Shown here one piece after another: positions 1 to 10,368 of a stretch of 16,634 bases of DNA. The notes below the pieces were generated by a model. That model was given only the letters and a program-made list of their open reading frames with translations, had not been told where the DNA came from and did not search any database. Positions within the stretch are counted from its first letter, which is position 1. Each line of letters begins with the position of its first letter. The DNA is taken from the NCBI GenBank assembly GCA_001953115.1, contig LSSL01006818.1, forward strand, positions 1-16,634. The letters run 5' to 3'. Made by a program: the position numbers and the translations under genes. The stretch comes from Smittium mucronatum. Lineage: Eukaryota; Kickxellomycota; Harpellomycetes; Harpellales; Legeriomycetaceae.

Positions 1-280
1 GTCTGTTTTTGATTGCAGATACGGACTGCGAGGCAAGTTTATGCTCGGAGCCGTGCTTAATGATCCATTCATGACTTTCTGTATTGAGGTCCCATGAGCC
101 ATATTTATATGATTCTCCGTCGGTGACCTAAATCCTTTCGACAGGAGCCTCCTCAGCTTGAACGCTGGGGTTGCTGGCTCCTTGCAAGTTTTCGAGATCA
201 GTTTTGAGCTCTTGGATTTTGAGCTGTAGAGTTTCAAGACTCGGTTATTGCTCTTGTTGTTGATGCTCATCATCGTGCAT
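1..280 (-). pseudogene. Broken Gag-like start of a retrotransposon
   Basis: Reading the minus strand from an ATG at 280-278 gives a Gln-rich N-terminus, then a Leu/Glu/Lys heptad-like stretch containing LKIQELKTDLENLQ (likely coiled coil), then an acidic linker, then a segment with YKYGSWDLN and SQSVSAIKNR that resembles the N-terminal part of fungal LTR-retrotransposon Gag proteins. The frame runs off the window edge. It is interrupted by TAA at 247-245 and TAG at 130-128. Both stops lie in otherwise coding-looking sequence and are one C-to-T step from Gln codons, as expected from RIP-like or methylation-driven decay. Base composition is much GC-richer than the flanking desert, which marks inserted DNA. 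The family (Ty1/copia or Ty3/gypsy) cannot be told because no pol is in view. Seen: frame, stops, composition. Inferred: the Gag identity. Confidence 0.55.
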
Positions 281-402
281 AATTTTAATTTATAAATTTT
301 GGGTTTAAATATTTTAAGGTATTTTTTTTTTTTGGTAAGTTAATTTAGGAATTTTTAAAAATAATATATAGCGCGAAATGCGGCTTTAAAAATTGCTGAT
401 TA
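281..402 (-). mobile_element. Probable untranslated leader of the retroelement
   Basis: This AT-rich stretch lies between the Gag-like ATG and the probable LTR. It contains a T tract and the GC-richer patch 371-384. A primer-binding site should start just after the LTR on the minus strand. The sequence there reads TGGCATAATCAGC (407-395), which starts with the expected TGG but overlaps the proposed LTR end and matches no tRNA 3' end that I can name. The leader call rests only on position. Confidence 0.35.
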
Positions 403-550
403 TGCCACAGAGTCTACTAGGACCAATCTATACTATTTTATTTTATTTATTTATTTTTCTTATCTACGTTTACTATCTACCAATAAAGTGCAAATGCGGC
501 CTGAACGGCCTACCAACAATTGTTTTCGGGACCTTCGGTCCAGAATAACA
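403..550 (-). mobile_element. Probable long terminal repeat (5' LTR, minus orientation)
   Basis: On the plus strand this 148-base block starts with TG (403-404) and ends with AACA (547-550), so on the minus strand it would read TGTT...CA, the usual LTR termini. It sits upstream of the Gag-like frame in the same orientation. It contains two GC-rich hairpin-capable motifs: GGACC-TTC-GGTCC at 529-541 and GGCC-TGAAC-GGCC at 498-510. An alternative minus-strand start, TGTTGGTAGGCC (about 516-505), would give a shorter LTR. The partner LTR lies outside the window, so neither the boundaries nor target-site duplications can be tested. Confidence 0.35.
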
Positions 551-562
551 GTCTAGACTGTT
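547..562. repeat. Perfect 16-base palindrome at the retroelement edge
   Basis: AACAGTCT (547-554) is followed directly by its reverse complement AGACTGTT (555-562). It overlaps the outer end of the probable LTR. It may be a terminal inverted repeat of the LTR, an insertion-site motif, or a short relic of a neighbouring terminus. Confidence 0.7.
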
Positions 563-3500
563 CAAATGAATATGAAGAATAGTTTAAAGTTTTTTCTTAA
601 TATTTATTTTTGAATGATATTATTTTTCATTAATGAAAAATGGGGGTATCACCATTATCCTAAAAACTCCTATTTATAACAGCGAATGAAGACTGATATA
701 AATATAATTGCTTTTTTAGAATTCTAATTTTTATCTGTAGTTATTATGTAAAAAAAAATTTCATACTTGTTGTACTGGTTTAAAAAATACTTGATAAATG
801 TCTATTTGATATTGAGAATGCTGATTTTTTTTCAAAAAATATATTTTATGACAGAATTATGTGTATTATATCGTCAATATCGTCTTTACCTTATCTAAAT
901 CCTACCAATTAGTAATTTATACTCCTGGTTAATTATCATTTACCCAAAATGGACATTTCATGTTAACATACCATCTGATATATATCAAAATATTCTTAAT
1001 AATAAATGATAAACTAAAAAAAAGTAGTTGGAAAATATAATGATATTCAATTTCGCATTTATTTGAAATTTTTTACATTAATTTAGCTTCTTCAAGGCTA
1101 GGATACCAAAAAATGACTTTCGTTTTTGTTGAATTTTTTATACAATTGGCTATATCCATATAATATTGGATAAATTGTTAATAAATAACCGTAGAAACTT
1201 GTAATATACAAAAACTTCACCAAAGCCGCAGTATTTGTCGGTAAAGGGCTTAATTATTCTTTCATTAAAAATTATTTTATACCTGAGAGTATAAAGGGTC
1301 ATTAATTCTCATTTTATTAATAAAATAGTTATTATTGAAATAAAGAGGTATGCATAGTCCTCAAAGCGTTAAAATAATAATAATATTTTCGTTAGATCAT
1401 TTTAAATTAACTAGGTTAAATAGCTATATCCCTGTATATAAATTTAAACATTTGCACTATAATTAGAATTTAATGTAATTTTTAAACGTGTTCAAATATT
1501 TAAATTTTGTAATTATAACTATTTATACTGGTATTCTTTAAAACTGTAATCTAGTAATATTTAATTTAAATAGAAATGGAAGTTGAAATAATAACGCATC
1601 ATTATCTATATAAAATTTCAATATTAACATATACACTCTCTTAAAAGTGTTTTTTTTTTTTTTTTAAAGGGAATTTATTTATAATGTTTAAATACTAGAA
1701 TAAAACTAATAGCTAATCTTACTTGGTGTATAATAAAATTTTTATTGATTATAATGCACATCTACTCGATAAAATGGAATTAATTAAGATTGAATATTTT
1801 TTTAATAAAACATTTCTTTAGAAATTTTCATTATTTTATTAGTGTTATAATATTAGTATAAAAATATTTCTTATGGGATTCAATAAGGGGGGTTTTTTTG
1901 ATAATCCCACCTCTATTTTTTTTTCGAGATAATAATTGATATCAACCACCCTCTCTTTACCCAATTTTTTTCTACAAAAAAATGGCAGGCGTATGATCAC
2001 TTATATTCTTCAAAAAATTTTATGAAGTACATTAAATTTCCTCTGAGTAAAGAATCGTTTTTTGAGTTTATATGATGGAGTTTTCGATAAAACTCATATA
2101 TGGGTCAAATTTTGGAAATTTCAAAATTTCTGATGTAGATAATTACCGTTTAACTGGTTGATTATAAAAATCCATCCAAAATTACATATAATAAATTTTC
2201 CTCATACCTTTAATACTTTTTAGAACTTTTTTTTCTGAATGGTATTTTTCTATACATAATTTTCTTGAAATTCGTAAAATAAAAATATTCAGAATCACTA
2301 TTATCTCTTTATATATTTGCAAAATGATAAAGATTTCATAAAAATCGATCTGCAGTATCTTTTTATATCTTTCTAATGAATTTTTTGTTGTTGGGCCAAA
2401 TATAAAACAATTTTAGTAAAAGTTTCTAAATTTTTTGAAAATATTTTAATACAATTATATTAAATTTCATTTAAAAAATATTATTATTTATCTTTAGGGG
2501 AAAATTTTTTTGTTGTTACATCGAAAATTTCAACAGTAGTATTGTGATGAAATTTACAAATATTTAAATACATATAATCTTCAAGTTTATCATTTTTTTT
2601 CCAATAAAATCTTTTATTATTTTTTGAGGTATGAAACCCATAGTTTATTATTAAAATTTTTTTTAACTTATTTCAAAGCTTTAGTAATTTGTGCTCTGAG
2701 TCAGAGACTAAGTTTTATCTTAAAATTGAATTCCTGATAAAAAATAAGAGTAAGAAACTAAACGACTAAGCGAATAAGCTATCAAATTTAATCTAGATTT
2801 TTTGAAATTTTTTTTTAGCTAACCAGACCATTCATAACCCAGTTAACGTTTTCGGTACTTTATTTGCTTAAAAAAACTATAGCTAAGAGGTATATTATTG
2901 GTTTGAGATGTAACTCCGGAAATTTCCTCATGACATTATCCCATGATAAGTATAAAATTTCATTCTAATGGTAGATTTGTAATTTTTAAAAGATAATTTA
3001 TCATTTTTGTAGAAGTATCATGGATTATATCTCCCATGAATCAGATTATTATATCAAGGAATAAATTATTTGATTATAATTAAAATTAGGTTAAGATTCG
3101 GTAACAGTTTCAAAATTTTGTTTTTTTTATTCTTTTTATTCAAAAATAATCCAATTTGATTATTCTAATAGAACAGATATTTTCTATATTTAATCTAACT
3201 TTTGTTCTTTATAGATAAATTTATCTTATACATATTCAATAAACTTACTTTTAATGCCGGAATTTTTTGAACTATATCATCATCAAGGATATTTTTTTGT
3301 TATTTTTTATTCCTTTTTATAGTATTATCAATTTTTTGATATTTATAAAACCCTTTATTTATATTTACACGTTAAAAATCTTTATTTTTTATTTTACTTT
3401 AATTCCTCAAGGTTTTGATTCTCATATATATCTTAATTTTTATGGAATTAATATAATGAAATACAACCAATTAGTATTTTTTTATGATGATTATTTAATT

Positions 3501-4328
3501 TTTTGTAATTAAATTAGAACATTATGTTTATTCTAATATTAATAAGTATATTTTAAAAAAAACTGATAATAAAATAAGTGATTATAATAAATAAAAATGA
3601 AATACAATTTATATCAGTTCAATTTCACATTTTGCAGGAATATTAAAATAAAATTCAAATATTAAAAGTAAAATTTATTGTATTCTAAATTTGTTGTACT
3701 TATAAAAATATTAACTTGTATCTTGAATTTTTTCTAAAAATTTTTATTCATTTTAATTATTTATAAAGATATTATAGCGACAATATCAATATAAACTCGA
3801 AAATTCTGAAACAGAAGATAAAATAAAAAAATGCAAAAACAAAAAACTGGAGAGCTTTTTTGTAATAAAGAGAAAATTTTTGCTTTTTTCAACCATATTT
3901 GGAAAATATTCAATCCATAAGAAAGAATTTTATGCGACTACGAGTATTTATTTTTAAATAGATGAATCTAAGCTAGATTGAATTAAGGATATTTTATAGG
4001 TTTATAATATGTATAACTAAATTTCTAAAAAAATAAAAATTTTAAACAAATATAAAAAATTGAATCTTTTTCTGAAATAACATAATAATAATCGGATATG
4101 ATCATGACGCGTGTATTCACCAGAAAAAAAAATTAAAAATAACATTGATTTAATGAAAAAGACAAAATAAATCAACAAAATTTCTCTCAATTTATTGATT
4201 TTTTATAATAAATTTTGTATAAATTTTATTCAGAGCAACTCTAGTTATATTTTCAAATGATTATCTAAAATTAAAACACGATATCTCATAGCCATCATCG
4301 ATGAATTTGATCCGTATAATTATTTTAT

Positions 4329-4364
4329 TGAGTATTAATATGAGTATTAATATGAGTATTAACA
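4329..4364. repeat. Tandem repeat, 12-base unit x 3
   Basis: The unit TGAGTATTAATA occurs three times head to tail at 4329-4340, 4341-4352 and 4353-4364. The third copy has one T-to-C change (TGAGTATTAACA). It is a minisatellite seed in noncoding DNA. Confidence 0.9.
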
Positions 4365-5083
4365 TTAATGTAAGTGAAATTTTTTTAAAAAATCTAAATT
4401 AATAAATTAATAAATAGTTATATATGATTCAAATTATATTTATATTTAATCGTGTTGATGGTTAGTTTATATATAAAATTTACAAACATTTATATTAAAA
4501 TCGCCATTATGAACTTTTGATATTTAAATTTTAATTTATCAAATTTTACCTAATTTAATTATTTTTCTTTACAAAATTATTCTTTTTCATTTGATTTTTA
4601 TTTATATTTTTAAATACATTTTTATTTTAATAAAAATAATAAGTTCTAAAACCCTTTTTTAAAAAAAAGATGGTATATTGATTATAAAATGAGTGTTTCC
4701 TGCCAATTATTTTGGTATTTTTCAAATTGAAAATTCCGAGTTGTAAGGCGTGACTTATTAAAAATGAATTTTACAGTCTATTTTTTTTTGATTTTTTTAT
4801 AATAACCTAAAATTTAAAGCGTATTTTTATTCCATTTTCAATACTTTTACTCAAAAAGATCATATTTAGGCTATTTATGCTAGAAATAAATAAATATATA
4901 ATATCATGATAATAGTAAATATTAATCAAGAAATTGATGATATTTATACTTTTTTAAATATGGTCATATATTCATTTTATTTTCTATTAGAACAAAAATT
5001 TATCTTAAATAAAGGAGCGTTTCATTCTATTTTTCATAAATATACTGTTCATTCCTCATATATTTTTTTTAATGGAGTGCGGG

Positions 5084-5112
5084 GAATGTTTTTTCATTTG
5101 AAAAAAACATTC
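5084..5112. repeat. 11-bp inverted repeat, hairpin
   Basis: GAATGTTTTTT (5084-5094) and AAAAAACATTC (5102-5112) are exact reverse complements around a 7-base loop, CATTTGA. As plus-strand RNA the stem could extend by G-U pairs between the G run at 5081-5083 and the U run at 5113-5115. No partner gene is evident. Confidence 0.75.
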
Positions 5113-5958
5113 TTTTGAACAAAATTTTTTAATTACTTAAAAAATATTTACAAGTTTTTATAACATTCAATTAATTTTTTTTTATTAGATAGAAAAAAAA
5201 ATTTATATCAATAAATAATGAATAATCTTAATAAACTTAATGTAACGAAATATTATCAAATTTTACTCCTGATTAAATTATAATTATATGGTATATGCGT
5301 TAATAGGCAACAATTGGTTCTAAATGGTTTATTTTTAACTGATTTCAGTATTCCAAAGGTTGAGTAAATAAATAATATATGGTATTTTTATCTCATAGTC
5401 TTCATTATGGGGGTTCCAAAGTCACTCAAAATACTTGCGAAAAATTTAAATCTAGTATTTGTTGTTTAATACGGGGCTTTGTATTTTTTGATTAAATCTA
5501 ATATTTTTAAAAGAATTTAATTAAATCATAAATAAGATTAAGAAAATATCTACTCATTTATAGGAGTTCTTATTGTTTTATAAAAATGCTTAAGGTTTAC
5601 ATATTCTATAAAATAGGGCTAAATTATAGTTTTATTATTAACAGTATTTTTAATAAATAATTTGATACATTCATTTTTTTTTATGATTAATAGTTTTTAC
5701 AAAAATAGTCAGTACATATAATCGATATTAGGTAAAACTTTTCATTTAACGTAAGTTAAATTTAAAATTATTATAAATAAACTAGTATATTATAAAAAAT
5801 GGAATTGCAATGTTTTAAATTTTTATCGCAGCAAAGTGATTTATCTTTTCTATTAGTAAAAAGTTTGACACAGGATACTGGGATCGTTTAGATGGGATTT
5901 TTATAGTCAGTGTATCCAATAAAATTTTAAATTGAAGATCTAAAACACTTATGTCGTA

Positions 5959-6940
5959 TTATTGAAATTTCAAGTCATTTATATTCACAGTTTTTTGCTC
6001 GATGAAATGGTCTTTAAATATTTTTTCGAAAAAATTGATTAAGAAAATGCTTGAACCATTTTCATTCATATAAGCATCATCCTTATTTATATTTATATGA
6101 CTTTGGTTTCCAGTTTTATCACAATCAAATCCGATATATGTATCACCATTTTTCATTTTAAAATCTTTTCCAAGATAATTTTCAATTAATTCCTGGTTTA
6201 TGCGAATCCTTTTGATATCAATGTCTATTATCGAAATCGAAAAAATTTAATGAATTAAAAGTATGAACCATCAATAATTTTATTAGAATTGGTTAAAAAA
6301 ACTTACCATCATCATTTATATCTACTGTATTTTCACAAATCCCTTCGGGAAAGAAATCCTTTTGAGAAACAGTGCAATTGTTGTAAATTTTTGGAATAGA
6401 AAGTCCGAAATTTCCCAATATTGGTGAATTTGTATCTTCATGTTCATTAAATGTATCGCATTTGGAATCGGACACTATTTTTAAAATTTCGTCTATTTCC
6501 TTACTGTATTTAAGTATTCCTAAAGTTTGTGGTTCTGAAAAAGCTTCACATAATTGGTTCTCATCAAGAAATTCAGAGTAAACACTGTCGCTTAACTCGG
6601 TGCAACATTCATCGTAATCGCCATATATAATTTCTGAATACCTTTTGGCTAAATATGAATATGGCGATCTCTTTTCTTTAATTACCCCGTTTCCAGAATC
6701 TATATATTCTATTTCACCGTAAACGAATTGGGGATAAGAAAGATAAAAAACTCCCATTTCTGTTAATTCTCTTTGAGAGAATCTGCATCTTCGGATAAGT
6801 TTTTTGGGCTTTAATATATCTGAATTTTTATTTTCATTAAACCATGATGATATAACATGAGATATTTTTGAAGATTTTATTTTTAAGGCGTCAACGATTT
6901 TGGAAAATACTCTTTTAGTCACTTTAAATTTTGCATCCAT
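5959..6940 (-). CDS. Gene A: two-exon hypothetical protein, 299 aa
   Basis: Exon 1 is 6940-6307 and exon 2 is 6224-5959, joined across an 82-base intron (900 coding bases with the TAA). The start ATG at 6940 has a good context (AAACATGG), with an in-frame TAA 12 bases upstream. Splicing makes a GAC (Asp) codon at residue 212 and keeps the frame open through exon 2. I recognise no known family. Residues 1-32 form a basic, possibly amphipathic segment; there is no convincing signal peptide or membrane helix. The middle is Tyr/Glu/Ser rich. Marker motifs are DEIL (150-153), DSKCD (158-162) and YMNEN (263-267), and the end is hydrophobic and basic around INFFEKIFKDHF. There are eight Cys (52, 112, 113, 131, 161, 189, 202, 246). 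Base composition is clearly richer in G/C than the flanks, which supports real coding. It appears to be a diverged paralog of gene B at 13060-14193. Function unknown. Confidence 0.75.
6225..6306 (-). other. Intron of gene A, 82 bases, phase 1
   Basis: On the minus strand it starts GTAAGT right after the exon base G at 6307 and ends ...AATAG at 6225. The unspliced frame ends eleven bases into the intron at a TAA (6295-6293), while the spliced frame stays open for 87 further codons after the split one. AATTCTAAT lies at intron positions 17-25 (6290-6282) and may hold a branch point, although it is rather far from the 3' splice site (about 58 bases). Confidence 0.8.
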
Positions 6941-9772
6941 GTTTCTAGATTAAGGATTATTTTTATTTTCGATGGATATTATTCAAATATGTTTGGGAAA
7001 AAAAGATAGTTTTACAAGTAGAATCTATTATTTAAATACAAATGATACTTTAACAATATAATGTAATAGATTATAAATAAAGATAATATTGGGACAGATT
7101 TCAGTTAAGTGGTGTAAAATAAATAATTATTTAAACCCAGTATTCAAATATAGCTTAATTTATTTAGTGTTCGAAATAATTTAATATATTTTTGCGAAAA
7201 AGCTTTTATGAAAGAGTAAAGTTAAAATATATAAAGAAGAAATCCAAAAGAATTTAAACTATAGACATGAGGGAAGCATAATTTTTCCATTAGTGAAGAC
7301 TTTATATAGTTTTTTTTTCATCCAAGAATTTTTAAAAAAATAATTTTTCAAGAATTTTAATTCTTGGATTGATTTTACTTTCTGTGATTGGAAATAATTA
7401 AGAATACACTTTGATTGTTTTGCGACAAGAATTAGTTATAAAAATGAACTAAATCTTTGTTAAAAACAGCATATAAAATATCTTTTGGGACTGGCAAATT
7501 TAGCTTATTCCTTGTTTTTTGAGAGGGTAGTATGAATCAGTATTCTTTGAAACATTCTTTAATCTAAGTAAATTTATAAACCGTTTTTGTCTTTATTATA
7601 TAAAACATACCGCAATCGTTTCTGTGACTATAATGAAAGAAATAGCTATATGCTTTTGTTTATCAAATAATTTATAAATTTTTTTTATAATTTGAGGATT
7701 TGATATAGCCTGGCTAGTGCATATATTTAAATTGTTTTTCTTATTATTTGATTACAAGCTTCTACAATAGCTTTTCAAATAGTTTTATATTCATTAAAAC
7801 TACTTCAACTAAATTTAGAACTAATAATTTTATGAGTAAGCCCCACTTATTTATAACTATCAAATAATAGACCATTATATTATTATTTTTTGAATTACAA
7901 ATGGTAATTGGCTTATTTAAGTATTATACATTTTCATTTGAGAATATGTTAGATTTTAAATTTTATGAAAATATAACTGGTTTAAATTTATCAGTTCCTA
8001 TATTAGATCATATATATGGGGTTTATCTAGTCATTTCAAGGTTATTATTCTCATAATTTAATCATTTACGTCATTATTTTTTTAAATAAATTAACTGAAT
8101 GAACTGATTTAAAAATAGTATGTATATGAAAAATTTTGTTTTATCTAAAATTTTTAAAATACTTCTCCTAGTAAAATGTTAAAAAATTGTAAATCATCAG
8201 TAATTTATCTAACTTTTAATCTCAATATATCACTAAATTTCAATAATAAGTTTTTGAAAATATTTATGATATCAGAATGGGTATTTAAATAATTAGCGAT
8301 TTAAATATAAAATAAAATTTACAAAGAAACATTTATCTAATCTTTTTTATGAATTTTGTGTGAAATTATATAATTTATTACTAAATAAAATATAATATTT
8401 AAAATCCATTAACATTCTTTCATTTAATTTAGTTATGTAAACTTAATAATAAAATGAGGCAACTTATATGGTTTGCTGATTTATTAAAAAATATCGTAAA
8501 AAATATTCACACATGTAGATTGCTGTCAGTTTTATATGAATAATACATATTAAGGGTGAAATATTTTATGGTATATTTATAATAAATATAAGTAAATAGG
8601 TTGAGTTTTTTACAATGAAAAACAAAAAAAAACGGAAAAAATATTCCATTGGGTATAATAAGCGAGATTTTTTAAGATAATTTAAACAAGCTTTTATTTT
8701 ATTTAAGTTTATTAAGTTGGTAGGTTTTTCGTTTGAATTCTACTTACATAATATATATATATAATTACGGATTTGACTATTATACTAATTAAATCTTTAT
8801 ATTACTTGTTAAGATTATTAACTAACTAAAAATCGGAAAAAGATTATTATTTTTTTTTGAAGCACAGTTTTAAGGGGTTTCATGTTTTTTTCATCTTTTT
8901 ATTTGAATAGCCATAATTTAGGTCTGATATTTAACCGATATATGGCTTCTATTCTCCGAAAATTAGACTTATAAATTGGATTTTCCTAAAAGTTTTACAT
9001 ATTTTTTTTCACTTATTTCGTCAATTCATCTATTATTTGAGATTTTTTTTAAAGATAAATGTAGCTCATGGATATTTTTTAATTATTTTCTTTTTAAAAA
9101 AATCAATTTATATAACATTTAAAATTTTAAACATATTAAATAGAACCCAATAAAAAAAAATCGCCTTCTGTTTTTCGAGATTCATCAAATAAATCATTCT
9201 TATAAAATTTGTGATGTAAATGACTTTTATTTTGGGTTAATGGATAGAAAAAATCAAAGGGTTTTTTTTTCAAGAATTTTTTATTTTTATTTTTGATGTG
9301 ATGAAATTAATTTTTCTCATTGCATAAGGACAGATTTTACCCTTAGCAAAGACATAATAGAGATTGATCAGTGTCTCCATCATGTACTTCACAGTATATA
9401 TGCCGAAAATGTAAATCTTTAATAAAATAATAAAAAAATCCAATTTGATTATTTTAATATATTTAAAGGTTATCTATCTAATAATCAATAAAGTCCTATT
9501 AGCTCACATATACAACTTTCTAGCTATTATTAAATAAAATAATCATCTTTTTAATATTAATATTAAATGTTATTTCTATTTATAAACTGCTGGATCATAA
9601 ATATTTTTAAAGATACATGCTAAAAAGCGAATCTTTTTGATGATTAATATAGCTTTTCGAAAATTTAAAATGAAAAATAAATTATAATTCGAGCTTAATT
9701 TACCATCAATATATTTTATGTGCAATTTTTATTTTGAAACAATAAGTAAATTTAATGATTCATTTTTTTCGA
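6941..9772. other. AT-rich intergenic desert upstream of gene A
   Basis: Stop-dense, A/T-dominated DNA that should hold the gene A promoter, since gene A is transcribed leftward from 6940. On the gene A strand a pyrimidine-rich stretch with TCTTTTTTTCCC lies about 55-75 bases upstream of the ATG, but no clear TATA element was chosen. A long inverted repeat sits at 7320-7369 and a short AT run at about 8750-8762. I see no gene. Confidence 0.6.
7320..7369. repeat. 11-bp inverted repeat about 380 bases upstream of gene A
   Basis: ATCCAAGAATT (7320-7330) and AATTCTTGGAT (7359-7369) are exact reverse complements separated by 28 A/T-rich bases that carry a further partial copy, CAAGAATTTT. It could form a cruciform or hairpin, or be the ends of a very small decayed element. 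Confidence 0.7.
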
Positions 9773-10077
9773 TTTTTATTGCTGGATAACGTCATTAAAA
9801 ACTATACTAAAAAAAGTATGAAAAAAAGAAAAGGTCATAGAAAAGAGTATTATCCTAATTACAATAAGCTTCTTTACCAGACTACCTGCTGCGTACCTAT
9901 GGGAAAAGGGTGCAATTTCCAACCGAAAGATCCCCCCTGGCATTGCTTCAAGTAGGTTATACTAATATTACTTTCAGTTATGAATTTTTCTTTTTGTCAA
10001 TGAAAAATAGTCCATTGAAGTTACTGGGCTCCTAGCCAGAGCCTACTACTAACAGGATTAATAAAATTAGACATTTA

Positions 10078-10089
10078 CCCAAACGTGGG
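10078..10089. repeat. Small hairpin inside repeat copy 1
   Basis: CCCA-AACG-TGGG forms a 4-bp stem, extended by A and T on either side. The same place in copy 2 (15661-15673) reads CCCAAAATTTGGG, which also folds although its loop bases differ. Confidence 0.55.
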
Positions 10090-10313
10090 TTTGATTGAAT
10101 TGGCTTTTTTACAAATAACTGCAAGACTCTGAAATCCGTCTGACTGTCGAACGCTGGACTTGAGCACTAGACTATGTCCCAGTTCTGCTAAACGATCGGT
10201 TCCTCCTGTTTCGATATGGTCCTCCTCTGGAATATCTGTCCTCCGAATCGTTGCCCACTGTCTCAAGTATTCCTTACCAAGAATAGTACAAGACTGTGTG
10301 AAGTTTTAGTTTA

Positions 10314-10333
10314 GTGTACTTCGAAAAGTACAT
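10314..10333. repeat. 7-bp hairpin near the right end of repeat copy 1
   Basis: TGTACTT (10315-10321) and AAGTACA (10326-10332) are reverse complements around the loop CGAA. The matching region in copy 2 (GTGCTTCCAAAAGTAAT, from about 15899) has largely lost the pairing. Confidence 0.6.
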
Positions 10334-10368
10334 TATTAAGCCCCCAAACCATGGAAAGTTATTTCACT

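Larger units (their letters stand above)
563..5958. other. AT-rich intergenic desert
   Basis: About 5.4 kb of A/T-dominated sequence with dense stops in all frames and many homopolymer runs. Short open frames at 3267-3512 (plus, TTG start) and 4906-5118 (plus, ATG start) encode only Phe/Ile/Tyr/Leu/Lys/Asn-rich peptides of the kind AT-rich random DNA gives, and I do not call them genes. Visible structures are a 7-bp hairpin GAGTTTT-CGAT-AAAACTC at 2078-2095, a 12-base tandem repeat at 4329-4364 and an 11-bp hairpin at 5084-5112. No RNA gene was recognised. Confidence 0.7.
9773..10368 (+). mobile_element. Dispersed repeat family, copy 1 (about 600 bases)
   Basis: This GC-richer block shares long colinear similarity with 15393-15956 and 16325-16634. 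Against copy 3 there are identical runs of 22 bases (9997-10018 with 16554-16575) and 18 bases (10055-10072 with 16612-16629), plus matches around GGGAAAAGGGTGCAA and CATTGCTTCAAGTAGG. Against copy 2 the match continues through GTCTGACTGT, TGCTAAACG, CCAAGAATA and CAGTGTGCG/GACTGTGTG-like sites. Orientation is arbitrary. The minus strand of this copy is open for about 80 codons down to the stop at 10077-10075, ending KKANSIKPTFG, and may be a relic of a transposon frame, but the other copies are broken there. No LTR termini, target duplications or A/B boxes were recognised, so the class (solo LTR, SINE-like, or fragment of a larger element) is open. Confidence 0.85.

Noticed and set aside
403..550. 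Firm family assignment of the LTR element from a primer-binding site
   Set aside because: The candidate TGGCATAATCAGC overlaps the proposed LTR end and does not match a tRNA end that I can name with confidence.
3267..3512. 81-codon plus-strand open frame
   Set aside because: It starts with TTG, not ATG, and encodes almost only Phe, Ile, Tyr, Leu and Lys, as expected from AT-rich noncoding DNA. No composition shift against the flanks.
4107..4112. ACGCGT, the core of the fungal MBF (MCB) site
   Set aside because: Single occurrence with no gene nearby.
4906..5118. 70-codon plus-strand open frame with ATG
   Set aside because: Low-complexity hydrophobic and Asn/Lys/Phe content. Its end overlaps the hairpin at 5084-5112, and no splice partner or homologous motif was seen.
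7150..7180. GTTCGAA-like word resembling a tRNA B box
   Set aside because: No A box, no cloverleaf stems and no acceptor pairing around it.
3148..9453. Shared 17-mer AATCCAATTTGATTATT at 3148-3164 and 9437-9453
   Set aside because: The similarity does not extend beyond the word, and words made mostly of A and T recur easily in this window.
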